A stretch of 64,000 nucleotides of DNA from Mesorhizobium sp. (GCF_017306545.1 NZ_JAFKID010000021.1:23933-87932); one strand, 5' to 3'. Shown: positions 8,350 to 18,139, counted from the stretch's first letter. A program made the numbers and translations. The notes: generated from the letters alone by a model not told the origin.

Positions 8350-10097
8350 GCGCCGACCGCCCCGTTCTCGCCGTCTCCGGCCTTGCCATCGCCGTGCGCG
8401 GCGAGGACGGCGCGCGCGAGGTGGTCAGCGGCCTGTCCTTCACGCTGGCGCGCGGGGAAACGCTCTGCATCGCCGGTGAGTCCGGCTCGGGCAAGTCGAT
8501 GACGGCGCTCGCCGTCATGCGGCTGTTGCCGAAGCCGGCGGCGCGCATCGCCGCCGGCTCGATCCGCCTTGGCGACACCGATCTGGCCGGGCTCGACGAG
8601 CGGGCCATGCAGGCGATCCGTGGCGACCGCGTCGCCATGATCTTCCAGGAGCCGATGACCTCGCTCAATCCGGTCCTGTCGATCGGCCGGCAACTGATCG
8701 AGGCCATCGAGACGCACCGCGACCTGCCGCGCGGCGAGGCCCGCCGGCTGGCGGTCGAAGCGCTGAAGGCGGTGCGCATTCCCGAGGCGGAGAGCCGGCT
8801 CGGCCAGTTCCCGCACGAACTTTCAGGCGGCATGCGCCAGCGCGTCATGATCGCCATGGCGCTGGCGCTGAAGCCGGACGTGCTGATCGCCGACGAGCCG
8901 ACCACCGCGCTCGACGTCACCGTGCAGGGCGAGGTGCTGGAACTCTTGCGCGATCTTCAGCGCGAGCACGGCACCGCCATCATCCTCATCACGCACGACA
9001 TGGGCGTCGTCGCCGAGATGGCCGATCGCGTCATCGTCATGCGCAATGGCCGCACCGTGGAAGAGGGGACGGCGGCCGATATATTCGCCCGCCCGCGCGA
9101 GGCGTATACGCAGGAACTGCTGGCCGCGGTGCCACGCATCGGCGCCCGGTCGGGAATACAGGACGAGCCTCATGAACCGCGCGAGGCGGCGCCGGTCGTC
9201 GCCGTGCGCGACCTTGAAGTCCGCTTCGATCTGCGCGGCGGTTTCTTCGGCCGTGTCGAGCGCCGCGTTCATGCCGTGGAAGGCGTCAGCTTCTCGATCG
9301 CGCCAGGTGAGACGCTGGCGCTGGTCGGCGAGTCCGGCTGCGGTAAGTCGACGACCGCCAAGGCGATCGCCGGGCTGGTGCCGCATGCCGGCGACATTCT
9401 GGTCGGCGGCCGTTCGCTGAACAGCCTGTCGACCGACGACCGCAAGGCCGTTCGCCGCGAAGTGCAGATGATCTTCCAGGACCCGTTCGCCTCGCTCGAT
9501 CCGAGGATGCGCGTCGGCGACCTAGTCGCCGAACCGCTCGTCGTCCACGGCATCGGCGACCGGCAAGAGCGGCGACGCTGGGTGACGACACTGTTCGAGC
9601 GTGTCGGCCTGTCGGCCGAGCACATGGACCGCTACCCGCACGAATTTTCAGGCGGACAGCGCCAGCGCATCTGCGTCGCGCGTGCTTTGGCGTTAAAGCC
9701 GAAGCTCATCATCGCCGACGAGAGCGTCTCGGCGCTCGACGTTTCGGTGCAGGCCAAGGTGCTCGAACTGCTGAAGGAGTTGCAGCGCGAATTCGGCGTC
9801 GCCTACCTGTTCATCTCGCATGACATGGCTGTCGTGGAAAACATCTCCGACCGCGTTGCGGTGATGTATCTCGGCCAGATCGTCGAGATGGGTACGCGCG
9901 ACCAGATTTTCTCCGACCCGCGCCACCCTTACACGAAGCGGCTGATCGAGGCCGTGCCGATCCCCGATCCGGCGCAGCGGCGGGCGCGTTTCGCCCGGCT
10001 GGACAGCGAAATCCCGAGCCCGATGCGCAAGGTCGGCGATGTGCCGGCCCGGCTGGTGCCGCAGGACATCGGCGGCGGCCACCTCGTCTTTTCCTGA
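8346..10097 (+). CDS. ABC transporter ATP-binding protein with two fused ATPase domains (DppD-DppF type)
   Basis: A 583-residue cytoplasmic motor that carries both nucleotide-binding domains in one chain, as in GsiA and YejF. Domain 1 has Walker A GESGSGKS (44-51), signature LSGGMRQR (about 159) and Walker B VLIADEPT. Domain 2 has GESGCGKS (about 327), FSGGQRQR (about 433) and LIIADES. Each half ends in the oligopeptide-transporter C-terminal region. Both sites look catalytically complete. It is the last gene of the operon; no clear terminator was seen before the convergent peptidase gene. Confidence 0.95.
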   Translation: MSADRPVLAVSGLAIAVRGEDGAREVVSGLSFTLARGETLCIAGESGSGKSMTALAVMRLLPKPAARIAAGSIRLGDTDLAGLDERAMQAIRGDRVAMIFQEPMTSLNPVLSIGRQLIEAIETHRDLPRGEARRLAVEALKAVRIPEAESRLGQFPHELSGGMRQRVMIAMALALKPDVLIADEPTTALDVTVQGEVLELLRDLQREHGTAIILITHDMGVVAEMADRVIVMRNGRTVEEGTAADIFARPREAYTQELLAAVPRIGARSGIQDEPHEPREAAPVVAVRDLEVRFDLRGGFFGRVERRVHAVEGVSFSIAPGETLALVGESGCGKSTTAKAIAGLVPHAGDILVGGRSLNSLSTDDRKAVRREVQMIFQDPFASLDPRMRVGDLVAEPLVVHGIGDRQERRRWVTTLFERVGLSAEHMDRYPHEFSGGQRQRICVARALALKPKLIIADESVSALDVSVQAKVLELLKELQREFGVAYLFISHDMAVVENISDRVAVMYLGQIVEMGTRDQIFSDPRHPYTKRLIEAVPIPDPAQRRARFARLDSEIPSPMRKVGDVPARLVPQDIGGGHLVFS

Positions 10098-10119
10098 GGC
10101 GGTCGCGAGTCAGGCCGCG

Positions 10120-11412
10120 TCAGAGGTATTTCTGCACTTTCTTGCCGATGGCGAGGAAACGCAGCGGGTTCACCGCCTCGCCGTTGTGGCGCACCTCGTA
10201 ATGCAGGTGCGGCCCGGTCGAGCGCCCGCTCGAACCCGTCTCGCCGACTTCGTCGCCGGCATTGAGCTTCTGGCCGACTTCCACGAGGATTCGGCTCAGA
10301 TGCCCGTAGCGGGTGGAAAAGCCGTTGCCGTGGTCGATCTCGACCATGCGGCCGTAGCCGCCCGCCCAGCCGGCCCGAGTCACCACGCCGCCGGCCGTCG
10401 CGCGCGCCGCCATGCCTCTCGGGGCGCGGAAGTCCATGCCCGAATGCAACGCCGCGGTGCCGAGGATCGGATCGGTGCGCACGCCGAACGGGCTGGTGAC
10501 GGGGTGGCCGGGCGCCGGATTGGCGAGCGGCAACTTGCGCGCCTGCGATTTCAGATGATCGAGGCCGTCGAGCGCTTCGTCCAGTTCCTTGACCTTGCTG
10601 TCGAACATGGCGGCGCTGTCGAGCGGAATCAGCGGCCCGCCGACGTCTGTTTCGCCCTTGCCGAAATCGCTGTCCACCGTCAGGCCCGCGCTTTGGATCG
10701 CGTCCTTGATGGCGTCGGCATTCTCGTAAGCCTTGTCCGTCAGCTTTTCCACGCGGGCGAGCTGGTCGGTTTCGATGCTGCGCAGCGACTGGTTGATCGC
10801 CACGAACAGCTTGTCGGCCCGGTCGGCCGAGGTTTCGTCGGATCGGGCGTCGGTCCGGGTCGTCCACAGCGAGAACGGCCTGGTGTCGCCGGAATCGAGG
10901 CTGGCCAGTGAAACGGCAGCGCCGCCGTCGGCCGGAGCCGTGATCGCGGCGCGCACGTCCGGTTTCTGTCCGGGTGCCGGCGCGGCATCGGGCAGCGTCG
11001 CGCCGACGTCCTTTTCGGCCCGGTCGAGCACCGAATCCAGCCGGCCATGTCGCTGGGTGAGCTGCGACTGGCGTTCCAGGAGTTCGCTCACCTTGGTTTC
11101 CATGAGTTGCTGGTCGAGCAATTGGCGGCTCGTAATGCGGTCGACCTGCGCGCGCAGCGCCGAGATGCGGTCTTCGTAGGCCTGCTGCATGCGGGCCTGG
11201 CGCGCGGTCGCGGCACCGATCAGATCGTCGCGCAGAACCAGGTAGGAGGTGGCGAGCAGGTAGCCGATGGCGACGGCGGCGAGCGCCGAGCCGCCGAGGG
11301 CGGCCAGCCAAGGCCTGACCGTGAAATGCCGGATCTCGTCGCCGTGGGCGATGATGACGGTATGCGGTTCCTTGCGCTTGCCGAAGACTGCGGACTGACC
11401 GGGTACGTTCAC
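10120..11412 (-). CDS. M23-family peptidoglycan metallopeptidase, membrane-anchored
   Basis: Predicted to cut peptidoglycan cross-links, or to act as a scaffold for such enzymes, in the periplasm. The 430 residues comprise a short cytoplasmic segment, one membrane helix (about 37-60), a long coiled coil rich in Q, R and L (about 70-135), a low-complexity linker and a C-terminal LytM domain. Zinc ligands are visible as HSGMDF (about 322-327) and HLHYEV (about 404-409). The start is GTG at 11412. It converges on the amide operon and has an upstream region with no other gene. Confidence 0.93.
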   Translation of the reverse strand: MNVPGQSAVFGKRKEPHTVIIAHGDEIRHFTVRPWLAALGGSALAAVAIGYLLATSYLVLRDDLIGAATARQARMQQAYEDRISALRAQVDRITSRQLLDQQLMETKVSELLERQSQLTQRHGRLDSVLDRAEKDVGATLPDAAPAPGQKPDVRAAITAPADGGAAVSLASLDSGDTRPFSLWTTRTDARSDETSADRADKLFVAINQSLRSIETDQLARVEKLTDKAYENADAIKDAIQSAGLTVDSDFGKGETDVGGPLIPLDSAAMFDSKVKELDEALDGLDHLKSQARKLPLANPAPGHPVTSPFGVRTDPILGTAALHSGMDFRAPRGMAARATAGGVVTRAGWAGGYGRMVEIDHGNGFSTRYGHLSRILVEVGQKLNAGDEVGETGSSGRSTGPHLHYEVRHNGEAVNPLRFLAIGKKVQKYL

Positions 11413-11505
11413 GGGACCGAGCTTTCGTTGCTATGCCGACGACAAGCCCGATTTAAACATTGTTAGGGTTAACAAAACTTTTCCGCCGCCTCGCGGCCCT
11501 GCGGA

Positions 11506-11988
11506 TTACTTGCCGGTGCCGGGTAGCGCCTGCACCGCTTCCAGAACGGCTTGTGCGTGCCCCTTGACGCGCACCTTGCGCCAGATCCGTGCGATGCGGC
11601 CGTCCGCGCCGATCAGGAAGGTCGCGCGTTCGACGCCCATGTAGCGGCGCCCGTACATCTGCTTTTCCACCCATAGCCCGTAGGCTTCGATCGTCTTTCT
11701 CTCCTCGTCGGCCACCAGATCGACGCTCAGGCCGTGCTTGGCCTTGAATTTGTCATGTTTCTTGGTGCTGTCGGGAGACAGGCCGACAATCGCCGCGCCG
11801 GCATGTTCGAAGGCGGGCCTGAGCCCGGAGAAGCCGATGGCTTCGCTGGTGCAGCTTGTGGTGTCGTCCTGCGGGTAGAAATAAAGAACGACAGGCTTGC
11901 CGAGCAGGTCGGAGAGCCGAAGCGAACCGCCGCCGTCACGCGGAAGGTCGAAATCGGGCGCCTTGTCGCCCACGTCGAGATCAGCCAT
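11506..11988 (-). CDS. bcp: Peroxiredoxin of the Bcp/PrxQ type
   Basis: A thiol peroxidase that reduces hydrogen and organic peroxides in the cytoplasm. The 160-residue product has a thioredoxin-like fold with VVLYFYPQDDTTSC, where Cys46 is the peroxidatic residue in the PxxxTxxC pattern. The second cysteine found five residues later in many Bcp proteins is replaced by isoleucine (SEAI), so this is probably a one-Cys or atypical form. The ATG at 11988 fits the family start; an in-frame extension to 12102 looks spurious. It is divergent from the AsmA-like gene. Confidence 0.92.
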   Translation of the reverse strand: MADLDVGDKAPDFDLPRDGGGSLRLSDLLGKPVVLYFYPQDDTTSCTSEAIGFSGLRPAFEHAGAAIVGLSPDSTKKHDKFKAKHGLSVDLVADEERKTIEAYGLWVEKQMYGRRYMGVERATFLIGADGRIARIWRKVRVKGHAQAVLEAVQALPGTGK

Positions 11989-12083
11989 GGCAGGCCCTTG
12001 TTTAAGGTTACGGGGCAAGGCTGCACCGATATACTGCCCGGCAGGGATTCGTCCACGGTCGAGGGCACAAAACGGAAGATTGC

Positions 12084-15000
12084 GTGGATCACGAGCTGCC
12101 ACGGCATGAAAAGATCAGGTTTCGGCGTCGTGAGATCACCGATCTCGGCGCTTTGCCGTCGGCCTGCACGGTCCCGCCGCTCGGAAAGGCCGCGATCGGC
12201 CGTGGCTTCCGCATCCTCGCTCGGATTTCCTTTGCCGCCGTCGTGCTGGCCGCGGTGCTGGCGCTCGCCGTCTACGCCATCGGCGCCACCGGCATCGGCT
12301 CCGAGCGCCTGCGCGCGACGGCGGAAAAAGCCATCGAGGACCTCGCCGGCATCGACGTCGATATGGCGCTCGGCCCGGCGCGCATCACGCTGGACGGTTC
12401 CAGCTTCCTGGCGTTGGAGGTCAGGGACGTCAGCCTGAAGACCGCCGACGGCAAGCCGATGGTCGAAGCCGGCGCGATGCGCTTCGGCGTCCGTTTCCTG
12501 CCGCTCCTGTCGGGCGACGTGCGCCTGACAAGCGCCCGCATCGCCGACGCGCGCGTCTTCGTCGCCGCCATGCCGTCGCGCGGCGGCGATTGGACCGCCT
12601 CGCTTCGCAATGCCGACGGCTTGCTCGATCCCGACAAGGTTTCGGCCGCCGTTTTCGATGCCGTGCGGCAGGCCCTGCATGCCGTGCAACTGGATTCGGT
12701 GCGCGAGGTTGGCCTGTCGGACGTCGATATCCTGCTGCCTGATGCGGACGCGGTGCGCACGGTCAGGATCGCCAGTGCAAGCGTTTCCCAGGCCGGCTCC
12801 GGCAGCATGGCCCTCGCCGCCAAGGGTGATGTGGACGGCCATATGTTTTCCCTCAATGCCTCTGCCACGCGCGAGGCGAACTCCTCCCGCATCGCCTCGC
12901 TGGCCGCGGACATGACGCTGGCGGAGCCGCAGGCCGGCGCCGGGGCCGCATCCGGTGCGGGGCTGGGCAAGCTGTCGCTGCGTCTCGCCGGCTCCGAAGG
13001 CCGGGATGCGCCTTCGCGTCTGTCTGCCTCGCTGTCGCTCGCCGGCGCCATGTTCGATCTTGGCTCGCACGGTATGCTGGGTGCCGATCTTGCGGTAGAC
13101 GCCAGCCTGACCACAGGCACCAACAAGATTTCGGTCGATCACCTGCTGCTGAAGACGGGCCGCTCCACCTTCAACTTCGCCGGTTCGATCGGGCCGAAGC
13201 CGAAGGACGCGGCGGTCGCGAAGCAGGAACCGTCCTATCGCTACGACCTGACCAGCGACGGCTCGATGCTGGCGCCCCAGGATTCGCCCGAGCCGGCGCT
13301 CAAATTCGTCGCCCGCATCGCCGGCGTCTACGAGACGGTCAGCCGCAAGCTCGTCGCCGAAAGCATAGGCCTGCGTTCCGGGCCTGAAGGCGAGATGACG
13401 GGCCGCGCGCAGGTGGAATTCGCCGATGGCGAGCCTCCCGGCGTTCTGGTCGCGCTCAACGTGCGCGACATGCCGGTCTCGCACGTCAAGCAACTATGGC
13501 CGTGGTTTTCCGGTCAGGGCGCCCGCCATTGGGTGATGCAGAACCTGTTCGGCGGCCGCGTCGTCGAGGGCAACCTGCAATACGACGTGGCGCCGGGCCG
13601 CGCCGGCAACGGCGTGCCGCTGGGGCCGAACGAGGTGTTCGGCCGCTTCAAGGTGGACGGCTCCCGCTTCGATACGGCCGGTACGATCCCGCCGGTCCGC
13701 GATGCCGTGGGCGCCGTCGAATTCCACGCCAACGACGTCGAGATCACGCTGGATTCCGGCAGCGTCTACATGCCGAGCGGGCGGGTGGTGGCTGCGTCCA
13801 ACGGAACGCTGAAGATCAGAAACGCCAACGTCTCGCCCGTCATCGGGGCGCTCGACATCGACGTCGAGGGCGATGCGCCGGCGATCGCCGAGCTTGCCTC
13901 CTACGAGCCGATCAACGCCATGCGCCATGTCGGCATCCTGCCCGACGAGCTTTCCGGCACGGTGAGCGGCAACGTCAAGGCCGACATTCCCCTGCAACTT
14001 GGCGTCGATTCCAGCAAGCTCGGCTTCCTCGTGTCTCTCGACTATCGAGGCCTCGCCATCTCCAAGCCGGTCGACGGACAGATGGTGGCGGCCGCAGACG
14101 GCACCATCGTGGTCGATCCCGAAAAGGCGCTGGTCGAAGCGAAGGCGACGCTGAACGGCATCCCCGCCGAAATCGACATCACCGAGCCGCTGGAAGACGA
14201 CGGCCCGGCCCGCAGCCGCAAGGTCGCGCTGGTGATCGACGACAAGACCCGCAACGCCGTCATGCCGGGACTTTCCACGCTGCTTTCCGGCACGATGAGA
14301 GTGATGCTGGAAAAGAACGGCGACGGCAGCCAGGACGTCACCGCCGATCTCACCGCCGCAAAGCTTTCAATCCCATGGGCGGGCTGGAGCAAGGGCGCCG
14401 CGGTTCCGGCCAGCGCCTCCTTCACCATGTCGGGGTCGGGCGCCGCCACGACGCTGTCGCGCTTCGAGCTTTCCGGAAAATCGTTCCAGGTGAGCGGTAC
14501 GGTCGCGCTCTCCAATGGCAGGCTGACCTCGGCCGACCTCGACCACGTGCAACTCAATCGTGGCGACGACGTCGCCGTTTCGGTCAAGCGGTCCGGCAAG
14601 GGCTATGGGGTAACGATCAGCGGCGATGCGCTCGACGCGCGGTCGTTGATCAAGCAGTTCATGTCCGACAAGAGCGCCGCCACCGATGCGGCGGGGGCCG
14701 ACCAGATCACTGTCGACGCCGATATCGGTTCGCTGGCCGGCTTCCACGACGAGAAACTGTCGGGCCTCAAGCTGACCTACAGGGCGGCCGCTTCCAGGAT
14801 GGACAGCTTGCAGGCTAGCGCCACGACCAGTTCGGGCGCGGCCATCAGCATCAGCGATACCGGCAGCGCCGGCCAGCGCAAGCTGGCGATGGCATCGGCC
14901 GATGCCGGCGCCGTTCTGCGTTTTCTGGATATCTACGAGCATATGCAGGGCGGCGCGATCACGCTTTCGCTTGCCGGCGATGGCGGCGGGCCGCTGAAGG

Positions 15001-15473
15001 GATCGATCGACGCGCGCAACTTTCTCGTCGTCAACGAACCCAAGCTCGCCTCGATCGTCTCGACAAGGCCTGCCAACGGCACCCGCAGTCTGAACCAGGC
15101 CGTGAAGGGCGATATCGACACCTCGCGCGTGCCGTTCGAGCGCGGCTATTCCGAGATCGAGAAGGGCGCCGGCTATCTCAAGCTGAAGAACGGGCTGCTG
15201 CGCGGCCCGACCATCGGCACCACCTTCCAGGGCACCCTCTACGACCAGAACAACGACATGGACATGACCGGTACTTTTATGCCGATCTACGGGCTGAACC
15301 GCATCTTCGGCGAACTGCCCATCGTCGGCGCGCTGCTCGGCAACGGCCGCGACCGCGGCCTGATCGGCGTCACCTACCGGCTGCGCGGCAACGCCAACAA
15401 GCCGGCCCTCGACATCAACCCGCTGTCGGTCATCGCACCGGGCATTTTCCGGTCGATTTTCGAGTTCCGGTGA
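12084..15473 (+). CDS. AsmA-like / DUF3971 family envelope protein
   Basis: A 1129-residue protein with one N-terminal membrane helix (about residues 45-67) and a very long, repetitive beta-rich periplasmic region. It belongs to the YhdP/AsmA-like group, thought to act as bridges or regulators for lipid movement to the outer membrane. The C-terminal AsmA-like part contains YLKLKNGLLRGPTIGTTFQG and GTFMPIYGLNRIFGELPIVG, the conserved end of this group. The GTG start at 12084 keeps a conserved-looking basic N terminus; no strong ribosome site is seen. It is read divergently from bcp, with about 95 bases between them. Confidence 0.88.
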   Translation: MDHELPRHEKIRFRRREITDLGALPSACTVPPLGKAAIGRGFRILARISFAAVVLAAVLALAVYAIGATGIGSERLRATAEKAIEDLAGIDVDMALGPARITLDGSSFLALEVRDVSLKTADGKPMVEAGAMRFGVRFLPLLSGDVRLTSARIADARVFVAAMPSRGGDWTASLRNADGLLDPDKVSAAVFDAVRQALHAVQLDSVREVGLSDVDILLPDADAVRTVRIASASVSQAGSGSMALAAKGDVDGHMFSLNASATREANSSRIASLAADMTLAEPQAGAGAASGAGLGKLSLRLAGSEGRDAPSRLSASLSLAGAMFDLGSHGMLGADLAVDASLTTGTNKISVDHLLLKTGRSTFNFAGSIGPKPKDAAVAKQEPSYRYDLTSDGSMLAPQDSPEPALKFVARIAGVYETVSRKLVAESIGLRSGPEGEMTGRAQVEFADGEPPGVLVALNVRDMPVSHVKQLWPWFSGQGARHWVMQNLFGGRVVEGNLQYDVAPGRAGNGVPLGPNEVFGRFKVDGSRFDTAGTIPPVRDAVGAVEFHANDVEITLDSGSVYMPSGRVVAASNGTLKIRNANVSPVIGALDIDVEGDAPAIAELASYEPINAMRHVGILPDELSGTVSGNVKADIPLQLGVDSSKLGFLVSLDYRGLAISKPVDGQMVAAADGTIVVDPEKALVEAKATLNGIPAEIDITEPLEDDGPARSRKVALVIDDKTRNAVMPGLSTLLSGTMRVMLEKNGDGSQDVTADLTAAKLSIPWAGWSKGAAVPASASFTMSGSGAATTLSRFELSGKSFQVSGTVALSNGRLTSADLDHVQLNRGDDVAVSVKRSGKGYGVTISGDALDARSLIKQFMSDKSAATDAAGADQITVDADIGSLAGFHDEKLSGLKLTYRAAASRMDSLQASATTSSGAAISISDTGSAGQRKLAMASADAGAVLRFLDIYEHMQGGAITLSLAGDGGGPLKGSIDARNFLVVNEPKLASIVSTRPANGTRSLNQAVKGDIDTSRVPFERGYSEIEKGAGYLKLKNGLLRGPTIGTTFQGTLYDQNNDMDMTGTFMPIYGLNRIFGELPIVGALLGNGRDRGLIGVTYRLRGNANKPALDINPLSVIAPGIFRSIFEFR

Positions 15474-15486
15474 GGGAGCAGCGTTT

Positions 15487-15631
15487 CCCTCCCTCTTGAG
15501 GGGAGGGTGGCCGCGTAGCGGCCGGGAGGGGTCGCCGGCCGTAGAGCGAGGGGCTTTTCTTTATGTCGAATGGTTGAGGGTACCCCTCCCGACAGGCCTT
15601 CGGCCTGCCACCCTCCCCTCAAGGGGGAGGG
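15487..15631. repeat. Intergenic palindromic element, family A (copy 1)
   Basis: Two 25-base arms (15487-15511 and 15607-15631) are inverted repeats with one mismatch, and an inner pair GGGAGGGGT / ACCCCTCCC lies between them. The element fills the gap between the AsmA-like gene and tyrS, which converge on it. It contains no gene and could form one long hairpin in RNA from either strand. Confidence 0.85.
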
Positions 15632-15646
15632 GGATGCCGGCGCCTG

Positions 15647-16900
15647 CTACGCCGCCCTGACCAGAATGTGTTTTTTTTTGCCCAGAGAAAGCTTTAGCGC
15701 GCCGTCCGGACTCAAGTCCTGAAGCGTGACGGTGCGGCGGTCGTCGGCGACCGGCTCGTCGTTGAGCCGCACCGCGCCGCCCTGCACATGCCTGCGTGCC
15801 TCGCCGTTCGAGCCCGCGAGGCCGGCGGCCACGAACAGGGCAAGGATGCCGATGCCGGCTTCGAGATCGGCGCGCGGTACCGCGACCGAGGGCAGGCTGT
15901 CGGCGGTTACGCCTTCCTCGAAGGTTTTACGCGCCGTCTCGGCTGCCGCATCCGCCGCCTGACGGCCGTGCAGCAGCGCGGTGATCTCGCTCGCCAGCAC
16001 CTTCTTGGCTTCGTTGATCTCGGCGCCGCCGAGCGCCGCCAGCCGCGCCACCTCGTCCATGGGTAGCGTGGTGTAGAGCTTCAGGAAGCGGCCGACATCG
16101 GCATCCTCGGTGTTGCGCCAGTATTGCCAGAAATCGTAGGCCGACAGCATGTCCGGGTTGAGCCAGATGGCGCCGCTGAGCGACTTGCCCATCTTGGCGC
16201 CGGAGGCGGTGGTGAGCAGCGGCGAGGTCAGCGCGAAAAGCTGCGGCGTGCCCATGCGGTGACCAAGATCGATGCCGTTGACGATGTTGCCCCACTGGTC
16301 CGAGCCGCCCATCTGCAGGCGGCAATCGTAGCGCTTGCTGAGTTCGACGAAATCGTAGGCCTGCAGGATCATGTAGTTGAATTCGAGGAACGACAGCGAC
16401 TGCTCGCGCTCCAGCCGCATCTTCACGCTGTCGAAGGAGAGCATGCGGTTGACAGAGAAATGGCGGCCGACATCGCGCAGGAATTCCAGGTAGTTGATCG
16501 ACGTCAGCCAGTCGGCGTTGTTGATCATCAGGGCGTCCTTCGACCCTTCGCCGTAGGTCAGGTAATTGGAGAACACCTTCTTGATGCCGGCGATGTTGGA
16601 CGCGATCGTGTCGACGGTCATCAGTTGCCGCGCCTCGTCCTTGAACGAAGGATCGCCGACCATGCCGGTGCCGCCGCCCATCAGCGAGATCGGCCGGTGG
16701 CCAGTCTGCTGGAGCCAGTGCAGCATCATGATCTGGATCAGGCCGCCCGCATGCAGGCTGGGGGCCGTCGGGTCGAAGCCGATATAGGCCGTCACGGTTT
16801 CCTTGGCGAGGAGGTCGTCGAGGCCGGTCTCATCTGAAATCTGGTGGATGAAGCCGCGCTCGGACAGGATGCGCAGGAAATCGGACTTGAAGGCGGACAT
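15647..16900 (-). CDS. tyrS: Tyrosyl-tRNA synthetase
   Basis: Class I aminoacyl-tRNA synthetase that charges tRNA-Tyr in the cytoplasm; 417 residues. The HIGH-equivalent motif is [10 protein letters not shown] (44-53), followed by [12 protein letters not shown]. The KMSKS motif appears as KMGKS (about 235-239), and GGSDQWGN contacts the substrate. The C-terminal S4 RNA-binding domain covers roughly 345-410. The ATG at 16900 is chosen because the open frame further upstream, to 17920, runs through the divergent anmK gene and has no family similarity. The gene ends against a palindromic element. Confidence 0.97.
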   Translation of the reverse strand: MSAFKSDFLRILSERGFIHQISDETGLDDLLAKETVTAYIGFDPTAPSLHAGGLIQIMMLHWLQQTGHRPISLMGGGTGMVGDPSFKDEARQLMTVDTIASNIAGIKKVFSNYLTYGEGSKDALMINNADWLTSINYLEFLRDVGRHFSVNRMLSFDSVKMRLEREQSLSFLEFNYMILQAYDFVELSKRYDCRLQMGGSDQWGNIVNGIDLGHRMGTPQLFALTSPLLTTASGAKMGKSLSGAIWLNPDMLSAYDFWQYWRNTEDADVGRFLKLYTTLPMDEVARLAALGGAEINEAKKVLASEITALLHGRQAADAAAETARKTFEEGVTADSLPSVAVPRADLEAGIGILALFVAAGLAGSNGEARRHVQGGAVRLNDEPVADDRRTVTLQDLSPDGALKLSLGKKKHILVRAA

Positions 16901-16999
16901 GGTTTCACTTTCGGGACGGACCGGCCGCATGCGGCGGTGACAGCAACGATTGCGCGCGTTTAGCATCCTGCGGCAAGGAATCACAAGAACGGCGGACAG

Positions 17000-18139
17000 A
17001 TGAGCGGCACCTGCGCGATCGGCCTGATGAGCGGCACCTCGATGGACGGCATCGATCTTGCCGTGCTTCGCACCGACGGCGAAAACGCGGTCGAGCGCGG
17101 TCCGTCCTTCTTCGTGCCCTACGAGGCGGCCTTCCGGCGCCGCATCGAGGCAGGGCTGGAAGACGCCAAACGGATCGGGAAAAGGGACGAACGGCCGGGC
17201 GACTTGGCAACCCTTGAGCGCGACCTGACGTTGCGCCATGCCGAAGCGGTTGTCGCGTTCCGGGCGAAGCTGCGGGACGATCCTCTCTGGAATGAACCGG
17301 ACCTGATCGGCTTTCACGGCCAGACGGTGCTGCACCGCCCCCATATAGGCCTGACCGTGCAATTGGGCGACGGGCCGCTGCTGGCGACAAGAACCGGCCT
17401 GCCGGTGGTTTACGACATGCGCGCCAACGACATGGTTCACGGCGGACAGGGGGCGCCTCTGGTACCGGCCTATCACGCGGCATTGGCGCGCGCGCTGCCG
17501 GTGGTGGCACAGTTTCCGGCGGTGTTCGTCAACATCGGCGGCATTTCCAACATCACCTTCGTGCCGGAGAAGGGCGATCCGGTCGCCTTCGACACCGGTC
17601 CCGGCAACGCGCTGATCGACCAGTGGGTGCAGCGCGAGGGCGGCGTGCCCTTCGATGCCGGCGGGGCGATTGCCAGCGAAGGCGGCGTGGCGCGCACGGT
17701 GGTGCAACGCTATCTCGAAAAGCCGTTCTTCTCGAAACCGGGGCCGAAATCGCTCGACCGCAACGATTTCACGCTGGCCGAGGCCGAAGGTCTGGCGCTG
17801 GCCGACGGGGCGCGCACATTGGCCGCCGTCTCGGCCGAGGCGATCCTTGAATCGGTAAAGCATCTGCCGCAACCGCCGAAGCTGTGGATCGTCTGCGGCG
17901 GCGGCCGCAAGAATCCGCATATTGTCGGCGATTTGCGAAAAGGCGCGGCGCTAACCGGCGCCGAGGTCATGCTGGCCGAAGATGCCGGCCTGGACGGCGA
18001 CGCCACCGAGGCGGAGGCCTGGGCCTATCTGGCGGTGAGGGCGCTGAAAGGCCTGCCGCTGACCTTCCCGGCGACGACGGGATGCCGCGAGGCGGTGAGC
18101 GGCGGGGTGATCGCGCGGCCGGACGAGGTGTCGGGGTAA
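17000..18139 (+). CDS. anmK: Anhydro-N-acetylmuramic acid kinase
   Basis: AnmK phosphorylates and opens 1,6-anhydro-MurNAc to MurNAc-6-phosphate during cell-wall recycling. The 379-residue product starts with the family signature [14 protein letters not shown], and has [11 protein letters not shown] near residue 105, [10 protein letters not shown] near 177 and [10 protein letters not shown] near 197. A C-terminal [11 protein letters not shown] closes the ATP site. It is divergent from tyrS, a pairing common in rhizobia, with about 100 bases between the two starts. Confidence 0.96.
   Translation: MSGTCAIGLMSGTSMDGIDLAVLRTDGENAVERGPSFFVPYEAAFRRRIEAGLEDAKRIGKRDERPGDLATLERDLTLRHAEAVVAFRAKLRDDPLWNEPDLIGFHGQTVLHRPHIGLTVQLGDGPLLATRTGLPVVYDMRANDMVHGGQGAPLVPAYHAALARALPVVAQFPAVFVNIGGISNITFVPEKGDPVAFDTGPGNALIDQWVQREGGVPFDAGGAIASEGGVARTVVQRYLEKPFFSKPGPKSLDRNDFTLAEAEGLALADGARTLAAVSAEAILESVKHLPQPPKLWIVCGGGRKNPHIVGDLRKGAALTGAEVMLAEDAGLDGDATEAEAWAYLAVRALKGLPLTFPATTGCREAVSGGVIARPDEVSG

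Noticed and set aside
16185-16200. KMGKS instead of KMSKS in tyrS as a sign of inactivation
   Set aside because: The KMGKS form is, as I recall, normal for this TyrRS subfamily, and the rest of the active site is intact.
16901-17920. N-terminal extension of tyrS to 17920
   Set aside because: The upstream part lies antisense to anmK and has no similarity to synthetases; the ATG at 16900 starts the normal family sequence.
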